A stretch of 64,000 bases of DNA from Pinirhizobacter soli (GTDB lineage: Bacteria; Pseudomonadota; Gammaproteobacteria; Xanthomonadales; Rhodanobacteraceae), in contig NZ_JADZLQ010000001.1 of NCBI RefSeq assembly GCF_015905305.1, positions 310,001-374,000 on the forward strand, given 5' to 3'. Shown here one piece after another: positions 35,087 to 43,962 of this stretch. The translations under genes and the position numbers were made by a program. The first letter of the stretch is position 1; each line of letters starts with the position of its first letter. A model generated the notes under the pieces. The model saw only the letters and a program-made list of their open reading frames with translations, was not told where the DNA came from and did no database searches.

Positions 35087-36808
35087 ATGGCCATGACCTC
35101 TGCCGACTACATTGCCCACGTTCTCGAGCTGGCAGGCATCAAGCACGTCTATGGCGTCGTCGGAGATTCGCTGAACGGCCTGACAGACGCTTTCCGGCGC
35201 CAGGGCAAGATCGAATGGATCCATACGCGCCATGAAGAAGGCGCCGCATTCGCCGCCGGCGCCGAGGCGCATCTGACCGGTGAGCTGGCGGTATGCGCAG
35301 GAAGCTGCGGCCCCGGCAATCTTCACTTGATCAACGGCCTTTTCGATTGCCATCGCAGCGGCACGCCCGTGCTTGCCATCGCGGCGCATATCCCGAGCAC
35401 CGAAATCGGCATCGACTATTTCCAGGCCACGCACCCGGAGTCGCTGTTCAAGGAATGCAGCCACTACGTGGAGCTGGTGTCCAATCCAGCGCAGCTTCCG
35501 CAGATCCTGGGGCGGGCCATCCGCGCCGCCGTCGCGCGACGTGGTGTCGCGGTCGTGGTCATCCCTGGCGATGTCGCGCTCCAACCGGCCGTGGCAAAGC
35601 CGCCGCGTTGGGTGGTACCGACCAAGCCCATCGTTCATCCCGCCCTGAAGGACCTCAAGCGGCTGGCCAACCTGCTCAAAGACGCCACGCGTGTCACTCT
35701 TTTCTGCGGTGCGGGCTGCGCCGGTGCTCACGACGAGGTGGTCGAGCTCGCACGACGCCTGAAGGCACCGATTGTCCACACGCTTCGTGGCAAGGAATTT
35801 ATCGAGTACGACAACCCGTACGATGTCGGCATGACGGGACTGGTGGGTTTCTCATCCGGCTACGCCGCCATGAAGGACTGCGACACGCTGCTGTTGCTGG
35901 GTACGGATTTCCCCTACCGCCAGTTCTTCCCCGAGCACGCCAAGATCGCGCAGATCGATATACGCCCGGAAGCGCTGGGTAATCGCTGCCCGCTCGACCT
36001 GGGCCTGATCGGCGACGTGAGGGAGACCCTCCAGAGCCTCCTGCCGTCCATTCCCGAAAAAACCGACTCCAGCCACCTGGACGCAGCGCTCGCTCACTAC
36101 AAGAAAGCGCGCGAAGGCCTGGACAAACTCGCCGAGCCCAAGGATGGCAGCAAGCTGATTCATCCGCAGTACGTGACGCAGTTGGTCAGCGAGCTGGCCG
36201 CGGAAGATGCCATTTTTACCTGCGATGTCGGCACGCCCATTCTTTGGACCGCGCGTTATCTCAAGGTCAACGGCAAGCGCCGTATCGTCGGCTCGTTCAA
36301 TCACGGTTCCATGGCGAACGCGATGCTCCATGCCATGGGGGCGCAGGTTGCCTATCCGAAGCGCCAGGTGGTTTCGATGTCCGGCGACGGTGGCTTTTCG
36401 ATGATGATGGGCGACTTTCTCTCGCTCAAGCAATTGAGTCTTCCGGTCAAGATCGTCCTGCTCAATAACGGGACCTTGGGCTTCGTGGAAATGGAGATGA
36501 AGGCGCACGGGTTTGTCGACACCGGCTGCGACCTGATCAATCCCAACTTCGCGGACATGGCCAATGCCGTAGGCGTCAAGGGCATTCGCGTGGAAGATCC
36601 GAAGGACTTGCGCGCGGCACTCATTGAGGCTTTCGAGTACGACGGCCCCGCCCTCGTGGATGTGGTCAGCGCACGCCAGGAATTGGCGATGCCACCGACA
36701 ACCACATTCGATGAAGCCTACAAATTCGGGCTCTTCATGATCAAGGCGGTTATCGATGGCCGAGCCAATCAACTGGTCGATCTGGCGAAAGTGAACCTTC
36801 TTCGCTGA
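35087..36808 (+). CDS. poxB: Pyruvate:ubiquinone oxidoreductase (pyruvate oxidase)
   Basis: A 573-residue thiamine-diphosphate flavoprotein that matches E. coli PoxB (572 residues) along its length as I recall it: [22 protein letters not shown]-type opening with E50, [27 protein letters not shown]-like [20 protein letters not shown] and [12 protein letters not shown]. The ThDP motif [12 protein letters not shown] with a following NN is near 433-460. PoxB decarboxylates pyruvate to acetate and CO2 and passes electrons through FAD to membrane ubiquinone; the C-terminal VNLLR resembles the membrane-binding tail. AAAGGAG before ATG 35087 fixes the start. The ubiquinol it forms is the substrate of the oxidase encoded divergently. 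Confidence 0.95.
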   Translation: MAMTSADYIAHVLELAGIKHVYGVVGDSLNGLTDAFRRQGKIEWIHTRHEEGAAFAAGAEAHLTGELAVCAGSCGPGNLHLINGLFDCHRSGTPVLAIAAHIPSTEIGIDYFQATHPESLFKECSHYVELVSNPAQLPQILGRAIRAAVARRGVAVVVIPGDVALQPAVAKPPRWVVPTKPIVHPALKDLKRLANLLKDATRVTLFCGAGCAGAHDEVVELARRLKAPIVHTLRGKEFIEYDNPYDVGMTGLVGFSSGYAAMKDCDTLLLLGTDFPYRQFFPEHAKIAQIDIRPEALGNRCPLDLGLIGDVRETLQSLLPSIPEKTDSSHLDAALAHYKKAREGLDKLAEPKDGSKLIHPQYVTQLVSELAAEDAIFTCDVGTPILWTARYLKVNGKRRIVGSFNHGSMANAMLHAMGAQVAYPKRQVVSMSGDGGFSMMMGDFLSLKQLSLPVKIVLLNNGTLGFVEMEMKAHGFVDTGCDLINPNFADMANAVGVKGIRVEDPKDLRAALIEAFEYDGPALVDVVSARQELAMPPTTTFDEAYKFGLFMIKAVIDGRANQLVDLAKVNLLR

Positions 36809-36940
36809 CGCGACGAATACGCCCTGCCGGTCTCTGGCGGGCCAGAACGACGATACCTGAAAGCGCCCACCCCGCGGCGGGTGGACGGAGCCTTCTATCG
36901 CCCTCGGACAAGTAACGCCAATGCCAGGAAACAACGCGCC

Positions 36941-37249
36941 ATGAATTCATGTCGATGCCCAAAGTCCAAGTTTTCGCGCCTGAAAGCGACTGCTTGGTTG
37001 CGTGCCGCGGCGACGCTGGCGTCCGTCGCCGCCTTGACGGCATGTAGCGCGTCCCCCTCGCGAAACATCCTGGGATCGTATTTCCCGACCTGGATGATTT
37101 GCGCCTTGCTTGGTCTGTTCGGCGTTGTCGTCCTGCGCGCCGTGCTCGGGAAAGCTGGCATCGACGCGGCCCTGCCGATGCCGGTAGTGGTGTACCTGTG
37201 CATCTGGATCGCCGTGACGCTGGCGATCTGGCTGCTATGGCTCGGATGA
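36941..37249 (+). CDS. ytcA: YtcA-like small membrane lipoprotein
   Basis: About 102 residues. A long signal with the lipobox LTAC (VAALTACSASPSRNILGSYF) is followed by two hydrophobic helices (WMICALLGLFGVVVLRAVLG and PVVVYLCIWIAVTLAIWLLW). The size, the PSRNILGSYFPTWM phrase and the place in front of an mdtN-like gene match E. coli YtcA, which lies with mdtNOP. Its function is unknown. AGGAA lies before ATG 36941. The adaptor gene follows after 15 bases. Confidence 0.78.
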   Translation: MNSCRCPKSKFSRLKATAWLRAAATLASVAALTACSASPSRNILGSYFPTWMICALLGLFGVVVLRAVLGKAGIDAALPMPVVVYLCIWIAVTLAIWLLWLG

Positions 37250-37264
37250 AGGAGACCTAAGCCC

Positions 37265-38278
37265 ATGTCCGAGAAGACGACCCTGGGTCGCATCATTGCG
37301 TTCATTGCGATCGCCAGCGCGGTAGCCATGCTGGTGGCGACAATGATTGTCCTTGACCGGCGACCTCGCACTCATGACGCCTATGTCTTTGCCTATACCG
37401 CCGGCATCACGCCTGAAGTAAGCGGGCGCATTGTCGAATCCCATATCCAGAACGACCAGCTTGTCCGAAAAGGCGACGTGCTGCTTCGCATCGATCCTGA
37501 ACCCTTTGAGATGAAGCTCCGCCAGGCTGACGCGCAGGTCGCGGCCCTGGAAGCCGACATCGACCTGACAAGCCGTCAGGTGACATCACAGGGCTCCGGC
37601 GCACAGGCAGCTTCGCTTCAAGCCGATCGCGCCCGCCAGCAGCTCGCGCTGGCTCACAACACGGTTCAGCGCATGGCACCGCTCCTTGGCAGTGGCTTCG
37701 TGACGGCCCAACAAATGGATGAAGCCCGTACCAACGAGCGTACGGCCAGTGCGCAGTTGGCCGCCGCCCTTCAACAGGCCTCGCAAGCAAAGGAGGCCAT
37801 TGGCGATGTGGAAAGCCTCAAGGCGCAACTGCTGGGCGCTCAAGCCGCCCAGGCCCTGGCGGCACGTAATGTCCGCGAAACGACCATTCGGGCCCCGGTC
37901 GATGGCCGGATCACTGGCTTCAATCTTTCGATCGGCTCATTCGCCGTGGATGGTCATCCCCTCTTTACCTTGATCGATAACACCCACTGGTATGCCATCG
38001 CCAATTTCCGGGAAACGGATCTGCGCCATCTTCAGCCAGGCGATCGCGCCACTGTCTGGGTGATGGGCCACGATGAGCACCCGGTCCAGGGCGTGGTCGA
38101 AAGCCTTGGCTCGGGTGTCCAGCCCCAGGGGCAAGCAGGCCCGGGTCTCCCCGCAGTCGATCGAAATCTCAATTGGGTGGTGGTTGCACAGCGCTTCCCG
38201 GTTTGGGTGCGCCTGGATCAACCCGATGCGGGTTTCCTGCGTATCGGCGCTACCGCTTCGGTCAAGGTAACCAGATGA
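37265..38278 (+). CDS. mdtN: MdtN-like membrane-fusion (HlyD family) efflux adaptor
   Basis: A 337-residue adaptor with an N-terminal membrane anchor (IIAFIAIASAVAMLVATMIVL), a barrel-sandwich half starting at THDAYVFAYTAGITPEVSGRI, a long alpha-hairpin (about 95-195, Ala/Gln/Glu-rich) and the returning lipoyl half RETTIRAPVDGRITGFNLSIG. It would bridge the inner-membrane component encoded next and the outer-membrane channel. ATG 37265 follows GGAGAC; the stop overlaps the next start (ATGA). The symbol is by operon order and family. Confidence 0.82.
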   Translation: MSEKTTLGRIIAFIAIASAVAMLVATMIVLDRRPRTHDAYVFAYTAGITPEVSGRIVESHIQNDQLVRKGDVLLRIDPEPFEMKLRQADAQVAALEADIDLTSRQVTSQGSGAQAASLQADRARQQLALAHNTVQRMAPLLGSGFVTAQQMDEARTNERTASAQLAAALQQASQAKEAIGDVESLKAQLLGAQAAQALAARNVRETTIRAPVDGRITGFNLSIGSFAVDGHPLFTLIDNTHWYAIANFRETDLRHLQPGDRATVWVMGHDEHPVQGVVESLGSGVQPQGQAGPGLPAVDRNLNWVVVAQRFPVWVRLDQPDAGFLRIGATASVKVTR

Positions 38279-40206
38279 CTTCCGTCAGCGAAAGCGCCTT
38301 CGCGGAAGGGCTCTCGGCGCTGCTGCGTCGCGAACTTCAGCTTGATGCGCCGAGAGTCCGTTCCATCCTGCGCATTGCCGCCGGAACGGCCATCGCCGTG
38401 GCAATCACCATGGTGTTTCAGATACCGATTCCTCCTTACGTGGCGTACCTGATCTTTCTTCTGAGCATGGAAGACACCGCCTCGACGCTCATGTTCGCCG
38501 TCGCCGGCCTGACGGCCGCCACATTGGCGGTGGCCCTCTCGGTCCTGTTCTATGTGTTCGATGCCTCGGAGCCCGCGTTGCGGATTCCGCTGCTTGCGCT
38601 GAGCACGTTCATGGGCACGTTCCTGTCACGCACGAGCACGCTTGGCCCGGTTGCCTTTCTCGCCGGGTTCGTGCTCATGCTCTCACAGACGCTCATCGAC
38701 GACGTGCCCAGTGCAGAGGCCATCACCCATGTCGTTTTGTGGCTTTGGGTCGTTGTCGCCACGCCGGTATTGACGATTGTCGTCCTCAATCTTCTGACCG
38801 GAGAAAGCCCTGTTCTCCTTTCCCGTCGGCGAGCGACGGCATTGATGGAAGCGGTAGCGGACTATATCGAACTGCCGTCCTCCCAAAGTCCGTCCTTGCT
38901 GCGTGAAAAGCTCGTGTCTCTCATCCAGCTAAGGGGGAAGGCGTACATTTGGGATAAAAAACTCAAGGCGTTCGCGGAAGAGGACCAAAGGATGTTTGGC
39001 CTCGTACTGGAGATACTCCAGATCGCCCGTAACTTGCCGCCACAGTTGTCAACGACATCCCGGCACGCGCTGGCATTTAGCGTTCGCCAGAGCCGCTGGT
39101 TGTTTCTTAAGCGCAGGGGCATCGACACCGCCCCCGTTTCACCGCCCCAGGACAGCGCCGAACCGGCATCCGATCCTGCTTGCCAGGCCCTACACCTGGC
39201 ACTACGCGACCTGCATGCGCAAGCCAGTGGAGAGGTGCCGGCAGGCACGCCAAGTGAGTCCCCCACTCATCCGAGTGGGTTCTTTGTGGCCAATGCGTTC
39301 CACGATCCGGCGCACGCGCGCTACGCGCTCAAGGTGACGCTCGCGGTGATGGCGTCCTATGCGACCTATACGTTGCTGGATTGGCCGGGTATCCGGACCG
39401 CCGTTACGACGTGCTTCTTCGTCTCACTGACCACCTTCGGCGAGAGCGCGCACAAGCTCACCCTGCGCATCGCCGGCGCTGTGCTGGGAGGCCTTATCGG
39501 TGGCCTGTGCCTGGTCTTCGTCATGCCTTCGTTGACCGATATCGGTGAGCTATGCCTGCTCGTGGCGGGTGTCTCGGCACTTTGTGCCTGGGTCTCCACG
39601 AGTAGCGAAAACATTTCCTACGCCGGCATGCAAATGGCCTTCGCGTTCTTCCTTGGCGTATTGCAGGGCTACGTGCCGGCAAGCGACCTGACGGTACTCC
39701 GGGACCGGGTGGTCGGCATCGTCATCGGAAACCTCTGGATCAGCGTGTTTTTCACCAGTCTCTGGCCTGTAAGCGCGCTGCAGCAGGCGCGCAAGCTGTG
39801 GTCTTCGTCATTGGAGCGATTGAGCGCGCTGCTTGTCGCTCCCACGGCGCAAACAGCAACGCAACTTCGACTCGACGTCACCACGAAAGCACGGCAAGCC
39901 GCCTTGCTGAAATCGCGCTCGGCATTCGAAGGACAATGGGTTCCAGGCAGTAGGCCGCCTGATACCGCCGACAGCGAAGCGGCTGCCATGGACCGATTGA
40001 CAAGCTCGGCCTTTATCGTTCAGCGCCTCCAGTCCGAACACCCTAAGCCCAACGCCGACCTTGAAGCGTCGCAACGCCTGCTTTGGCTTTCCAAAGGAGC
40101 TCCTGCCGAAGCGATGCACCCTGATGCACCGTCGCCGACTTCGCTCGTCGACCTGGCGCGTCTGCACCTGAACCAAGAGATCGACCATGCATCGCGCCTG
40201 CTATAA
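38275..40206 (+). CDS. mdtO: MdtO-like FUSC family inner-membrane protein
   Basis: About 643 residues with two groups of membrane helices separated by a long cytoplasmic part, as in FUSC/aromatic-acid exporter proteins (MdtO, AaeB). The first group has IAAGTAIAVAITMVFQIPIPPYVAYLIFLLS, and the second has LKVTLAVMASYATYTLLDWPGIRTAVTTCFFVSLTTFGE. E. coli MdtO (683 residues) works with MdtN and MdtP in resistance to toxic compounds. The substrate here is unknown. The 3' end overlaps the outer-membrane factor gene by 20 bases. Confidence 0.82.
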   Translation: MTSVSESAFAEGLSALLRRELQLDAPRVRSILRIAAGTAIAVAITMVFQIPIPPYVAYLIFLLSMEDTASTLMFAVAGLTAATLAVALSVLFYVFDASEPALRIPLLALSTFMGTFLSRTSTLGPVAFLAGFVLMLSQTLIDDVPSAEAITHVVLWLWVVVATPVLTIVVLNLLTGESPVLLSRRRATALMEAVADYIELPSSQSPSLLREKLVSLIQLRGKAYIWDKKLKAFAEEDQRMFGLVLEILQIARNLPPQLSTTSRHALAFSVRQSRWLFLKRRGIDTAPVSPPQDSAEPASDPACQALHLALRDLHAQASGEVPAGTPSESPTHPSGFFVANAFHDPAHARYALKVTLAVMASYATYTLLDWPGIRTAVTTCFFVSLTTFGESAHKLTLRIAGAVLGGLIGGLCLVFVMPSLTDIGELCLLVAGVSALCAWVSTSSENISYAGMQMAFAFFLGVLQGYVPASDLTVLRDRVVGIVIGNLWISVFFTSLWPVSALQQARKLWSSSLERLSALLVAPTAQTATQLRLDVTTKARQAALLKSRSAFEGQWVPGSRPPDTADSEAAAMDRLTSSAFIVQRLQSEHPKPNADLEASQRLLWLSKGAPAEAMHPDAPSPTSLVDLARLHLNQEIDHASRLL

Positions 40207-41617
40207 ATCGTTACTCTCTATAGCTTGCGGCGTTGCCATGGCGCTATGGGGTTATCTCGTGCCGGCCTGGGCGGGCGACGCGCCCGTGTCGTGGACGGGC
40301 GCTCCCAAGACCGCCGCCCCGGCAACGGCGACCAGCGATACGCCCAACGTCGAAGATCGAACCTATTCGTTGCCGGAACTGTTGCAGTTGGCGTTGTCGA
40401 TCAACCCGCAAACGCGCGAGGTCCAGGAACAGGCTTATCAGGCGAATTTGGCGACGCAGCTGGCCAAGAGCCAATACGCACCGCAAATCAGCCTCAAGGC
40501 GCTGGGCGGCTTCCAGCGAACACCGGTAGCCATTCCGCCGACGGTCTCGTCCAAGGGATACTTCGTTTCGTCGACGCGCGAGATCTTTCCGACCCTCGAA
40601 ATGAAGTGGCTCCTGTTCGATTTCGGCCGCCGCAAAGGCCAGGTCGAAGAAGCTCAGCACAACGCCGATGCCGCACAGTCGGCGGTCCTTGGGGCGCAGG
40701 AAAAACTGGTCTACGACGTCTCGGAAGCCTACTTCGAGACCACCTCCGCGAAGGGTCGCGTCCGCGCCGCGCAAAAGGCGCTCGAGTCGGCGCGGCTAAC
40801 CGAGCAGGCCGTCCAGGCGCAACGCAATCATGGGCGCGCCACGGTGGTACAGGTGGCAGAAGCACAACGTCAGACGGCGGCCATGCGCCTGGCGCTCACC
40901 AAAGCATCCGGTGCCGCCGATACAGCGTTTGCAGGTTTGGTTGCGACGGTGGGCTTGCCACCCGAAAGCCGTTTCGAGGTCGCCACGCCATCGGAAGTGG
41001 CAGCGCCAGGCGCCTTGCCGGCACTCAATGCGCTTATCGATGAAGCGATCGAATCGCGGCCGAACATCCTCGCCGCGAAGAACAAGGTGGCCGCATCGGA
41101 ATCCAAGATCGATACGGCCAGGGCGGCCTATCGCCCCACGATCGGCCTGTCGGCGCAGGTATTCCAGAATATCGGCAAGATCAGCAGCGACGGCAGCCCC
41201 TATTCTTCAATCAACCGCACTGGCAATGCCCTGTTCATCTCGTTCGACTGGCCCCTGTCCGACGGCGGCGCACGGGCAACCAATGTATCGCTCGCCATCT
41301 CGGAAAAATCCGCCGCGGAAGATTCGTTGGCGGCCGCCAAGAATGTTGCTTCCCGGCAGGTTGTGCAGGCCTACAGCAATCTTAAGACGAGCCTCGACAA
41401 TCGTGAGCAAGCGCTTGCCTACACCAAGGCCTCCGATGTCGCCTATCAAGCAACATTGGCTTCTTATCAACGCGGGCTCAGCAGCATCACCGATCTCACC
41501 AGCAGCGAGGCAGTGCTCGCGCAAGCGCAAGCCGACCAGGAAGACGCCGACGCCAACGTGCAGATCGCCAAGGCCGCGCTGGATCTTGCACTCGGTCATC
41601 GGCCTGGCTCGCTGTAG
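40187..41617 (+). CDS. mdtP: MdtP-like TolC-family outer-membrane efflux channel
   Basis: A 476-residue outer-membrane factor with a signal peptide (SIACGVAMALWGYLVPAWAG) and two OEP repeats: YSLPELLQLALSINPQTREV opens the first, and PALNALIDEAIESRPNILAA the second. Each repeat has the long coiled-coil helices and short strand pairs of TolC trimers, for example SYQRGLSSITDLTSSEAVL near the end. It completes a tripartite pump with the two preceding genes; the start lies inside the mdtO-like gene. Confidence 0.85.
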   Translation: MHRACYKSLLSIACGVAMALWGYLVPAWAGDAPVSWTGAPKTAAPATATSDTPNVEDRTYSLPELLQLALSINPQTREVQEQAYQANLATQLAKSQYAPQISLKALGGFQRTPVAIPPTVSSKGYFVSSTREIFPTLEMKWLLFDFGRRKGQVEEAQHNADAAQSAVLGAQEKLVYDVSEAYFETTSAKGRVRAAQKALESARLTEQAVQAQRNHGRATVVQVAEAQRQTAAMRLALTKASGAADTAFAGLVATVGLPPESRFEVATPSEVAAPGALPALNALIDEAIESRPNILAAKNKVAASESKIDTARAAYRPTIGLSAQVFQNIGKISSDGSPYSSINRTGNALFISFDWPLSDGGARATNVSLAISEKSAAEDSLAAAKNVASRQVVQAYSNLKTSLDNREQALAYTKASDVAYQATLASYQRGLSSITDLTSSEAVLAQAQADQEDADANVQIAKAALDLALGHRPGSL

Positions 41618-41665
41618 CGCCTTTATCCGCCTCTTTCCGCTCTCGCATACTCATGTGCGCTTCCC

Positions 41666-41929
41666 TCAGTCGCGATAGCCGCGCCTGATCGACCTCAAGA
41701 ACCCCATGACGCGATCGGTCTCGCCCATCTGGACCAGTTCCTGTGCCGTCTTGCCGCCGAGCTCACGAATCGTCACCGTCAGGTACCAATCACGCACGCG
41801 CTGCTCGTCATGATCGATGTCCTTGGCCAATCGCAGGACACTCCAAAAGCCCGTGTCCAATGGGCGACTTGGCGGCTCGCTGATATTCCGGGACTTTTCC
41901 CATGCCGCCGCACAAAATCCTGTCGTCAT
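41666..41929 (-). CDS. Small protein with an MbcA/ParS/Xre toxin-binding-like C-terminus (DUF2384-like)
   Basis: About 87 residues. The C-terminal part, with IRELGGKTAQELVQMGETDR, resembles the DUF2384 domain by which MbcA/ParS/Xre antitoxins bind RES-type toxins, including the LGGxTxxEL-x-G signature. No helix-turn-helix part and no RES toxin gene are nearby, so it is an orphan or has another role. ATG 41929 follows GAGGA; a GTG at 42004 would add 25 residues without family likeness. Confidence 0.55.
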   Translation of the reverse strand: MTTGFCAAAWEKSRNISEPPSRPLDTGFWSVLRLAKDIDHDEQRVRDWYLTVTIRELGGKTAQELVQMGETDRVMGFLRSIRRGYRD

Positions 41930-42109
41930 CGTGCAGTCCTCATCACGGGCCAGTAGAAGCCACGTTACCTTGAGTGCCGTTGGTGTTCTTGAAGCTTTTT
42001 GCACTGCAATGTGTTTTTCGCCTATACGCTTTGACGTGGCTGCAATCGGCCAACCGCGAGCACGGCGCCATAAAATGTTGGGAAAACCATCCCAATTAGC
42101 AAAAAAAGT

Positions 42110-42121
42110 ACACTTTCGAGC
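42110..42121. promoter_or_regulatory. ACTC box 6, reverse orientation (GCTCGAAAGTGT on the minus strand)
   Basis: On the plus strand ACACTTTCGAGC. It differs from the consensus at one base of the first arm. It lies 98 bases before the LuxR-type regulator and 180 bases before the antitoxin-like gene in the other direction, next to a run of A. Confidence 0.4.
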
Positions 42122-42219
42122 ATTGAATTGCCCCTGGTGTCAGCGCATAGTCATAACGCCAGGGAGAACGTGGGGATCCTGCTCACACCCTTGTTTTCGG
42201 TGCCGGTGACGGAAAACAG

Positions 42220-42867
42220 GTGACTTTTTTGAACGAGATCAAAGAACGATTCGGGATACTCGTTGTCGATGACCACCCGGTAATGAGAGACGGGTTAAGA
42301 GCGGTCATCGAGCAGGAATCCGATATGGAAGTCACCGGCGAAGCCGCCGATGGCAAAGAGGCGATCGAGCAGTTTCGAAAGCTGCTTCCGGACGTGATGT
42401 TGATCGACCTTCAGATGCCCGTTATGGACGGCTTGCGAGCCATCACGGGCATACGCAGCGAATTTCCCGACGCGACGATTATCGTGCTAACGACCTTCCC
42501 CGGAGACGCCCGGGTGGTCAGGGCCTTCACGCTGGGAGCCACGTCCTACCTGCTGAAAACGGCCCGCAGCGATGAAATTGTCAAGGCGATACGCGGCGCG
42601 CTGACGGGCCGCCATATCGTGGCGCCGGAGGTGGCCCAGGAAATTGCAAGCCACACGGGTCGCGAGGGACTGACCGACCGAGAGATTGTCGTTCTCTCCC
42701 TGGTGGCTCAGGGACGCAGCAATCGTCATATCGCCGAAACCTTGAATATCACCGAAGACACGGTCAAGGCGCGGATGAAGAGCATCATGGCCAAACTGGG
42801 CGCTGAAGACCGTACCCATGCGGTGATGATCGCCGTCAAGCGGGGCTTCCTGGATTCGCTGCCCTAG
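42220..42867 (+). CDS. NarL/LuxR-type response regulator
   Basis: A 215-residue regulator. The receiver (about 10-125) has the acidic pair in VVDDHP, the phosphoacceptor D63 in MLIDLQMPVMDG, T/S in IIVLTT and K in YLLKTA. The C-terminal LuxR helix-turn-helix is GLTDREIVVLSLVAQGRSNRHIAETLNITEDTVKARMKSI in the last 65 residues. No kinase is adjacent. Regulators of this class pair with HisKA_3 kinases, two of which (24210 and 28609) lie in this window without a partner. GTG 42220 and TTG 42229 are both possible starts. A copy of the ACTC box lies upstream. Confidence 0.88.
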   Translation: MTFLNEIKERFGILVVDDHPVMRDGLRAVIEQESDMEVTGEAADGKEAIEQFRKLLPDVMLIDLQMPVMDGLRAITGIRSEFPDATIIVLTTFPGDARVVRAFTLGATSYLLKTARSDEIVKAIRGALTGRHIVAPEVAQEIASHTGREGLTDREIVVLSLVAQGRSNRHIAETLNITEDTVKARMKSIMAKLGAEDRTHAVMIAVKRGFLDSLP

Positions 42868-42874
42868 GCAGCAG

Positions 42875-43804
42875 CTAGGCAACTACCGTTTTCCTGACCG
42901 ATGCCTGGGACTTGCGCCACGCGCCAGGCGTCACGCCCATTTTTTGCGCGAAGACGCGGCTGAAATGACTTTGATCGGAAAAGCCCGAGCTAAAGGCAAT
43001 TTGCGCCAGGGACGTATCGGGTTCGGACATGAGTTCGATCGCCCGATCGACACGGCGATAAAGTAGCCACTGGTGCGGCGATACACCGGTACTCTTCTTG
43101 AACCCTCTCACCAATGTCCCGGTGGACAAACCGCACGCGTGGGCAAGCTCGTTTATCGATATACCCTCAAACAGCCGCTCACGCATCATCTGCGTAACGC
43201 GTTGTTGTTGCCATGGAGCAAGCGTGCCTTTGATGATGTCGTTCGTGGTCGAAGGCCCTCCGAAATTCAGGGCCAGGTAAGCGCAGAGGCCCTGAAGAAG
43301 ATGACCCACGAGGGGCTGGTGCAAAGCCGACGGGTTGCGGAAGATCGGCAACAGCGTTTGACCGATGCTCATGATGATCGGGTCTTTGACGCATTCGCCC
43401 GGCTCCAACGCGATGTCGGTGACATTCGAGCGGCAGATCTCCTCGTTCGCCTCGTCGATCGCGCGCCGCGGTATATAGAAGTACAACGAATGCAGTGGCT
43501 CGCTGATATAGGTGATGGGGTCCCTACGCAAATCCAGCAGATACGTCGTGCCTTCCTCATAGGCCGTTGAACATACAGGCCGGCCATCACACCACAACTC
43601 GTGCGTCGCCTGCTTCTTGAGGTTCAGGCAAATCAGATAGGCATCGTTGCTCCCTATCGGCGATGTCATGCCGTAGCCGCCCTTGTCGATACGCAGTTCC
43701 GTCACGGCAAGCCGGCTTCCCCGCTTTGTATGGCTTACAAGTGTGGGTGGATTGGATATCTGAAACGATCGTCCGAGCCTCTCGCCGAATGCACCTTCGT
43801 ACAT
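42875..43804 (-). CDS. AraC family transcriptional regulator
   Basis: A 309-residue regulator. The N-terminal part is a cupin-like sensor (YLICLNLKKQATHELWCDGRP, YEEGTTYLLDL), and the C-terminal 100 residues are the two helix-turn-helix AraC domain: ISINELAHACGLSTGTLVRGFKK and LAQIAFSSGFSDQSHFSRVFAQKMGVTPGAWRK. Members of this cupin_6/AraC_binding_2 type often respond to aromatic acids or small alcohols. It converges with the response regulator gene (seven bases apart) and is divergent from the propeller gene at 43963. Confidence 0.88.
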   Translation of the reverse strand: MYEGAFGERLGRSFQISNPPTLVSHTKRGSRLAVTELRIDKGGYGMTSPIGSNDAYLICLNLKKQATHELWCDGRPVCSTAYEEGTTYLLDLRRDPITYISEPLHSLYFYIPRRAIDEANEEICRSNVTDIALEPGECVKDPIIMSIGQTLLPIFRNPSALHQPLVGHLLQGLCAYLALNFGGPSTTNDIIKGTLAPWQQQRVTQMMRERLFEGISINELAHACGLSTGTLVRGFKKSTGVSPHQWLLYRRVDRAIELMSEPDTSLAQIAFSSGFSDQSHFSRVFAQKMGVTPGAWRKSQASVRKTVVA

Positions 43805-43915
43805 AGCTCTCTCTCAACCAGATTGGGTGGGGCATCCCTGGATTGAGTTGCGTCCCTACTTCAACGGTACGCACATGGAGAGAGTTCCGATGCCTCCCTC
43901 AGGGTAGACTTCTTG

Positions 43916-43927
43916 ACTCAAAAGTGT
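43916..43927. promoter_or_regulatory. ACTC box 5 (ACTCAAAAGTGT) before the propeller gene
   Basis: Same twelve bases as box 4. It lies 35 bases before GTG 43963, in the gap divergent to the AraC gene, so it probably sits at or near the transcription start of the propeller gene. Confidence 0.5.
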
Positions 43928-43962
43928 ATTTCGGCCGTCTTAAGGAATCGGAAAGGCTGGAA

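Noticed and set aside
36818-36845. GC-rich hairpin after poxB as an intrinsic terminator.
   Set aside because: The stem has a bulge and no T run follows.
42857-42874. GCTGCC-CTA-GGCAGC at the end of the response regulator as a terminator.
   Set aside because: Six-base stem that includes the stop codon and no T run; could be chance.
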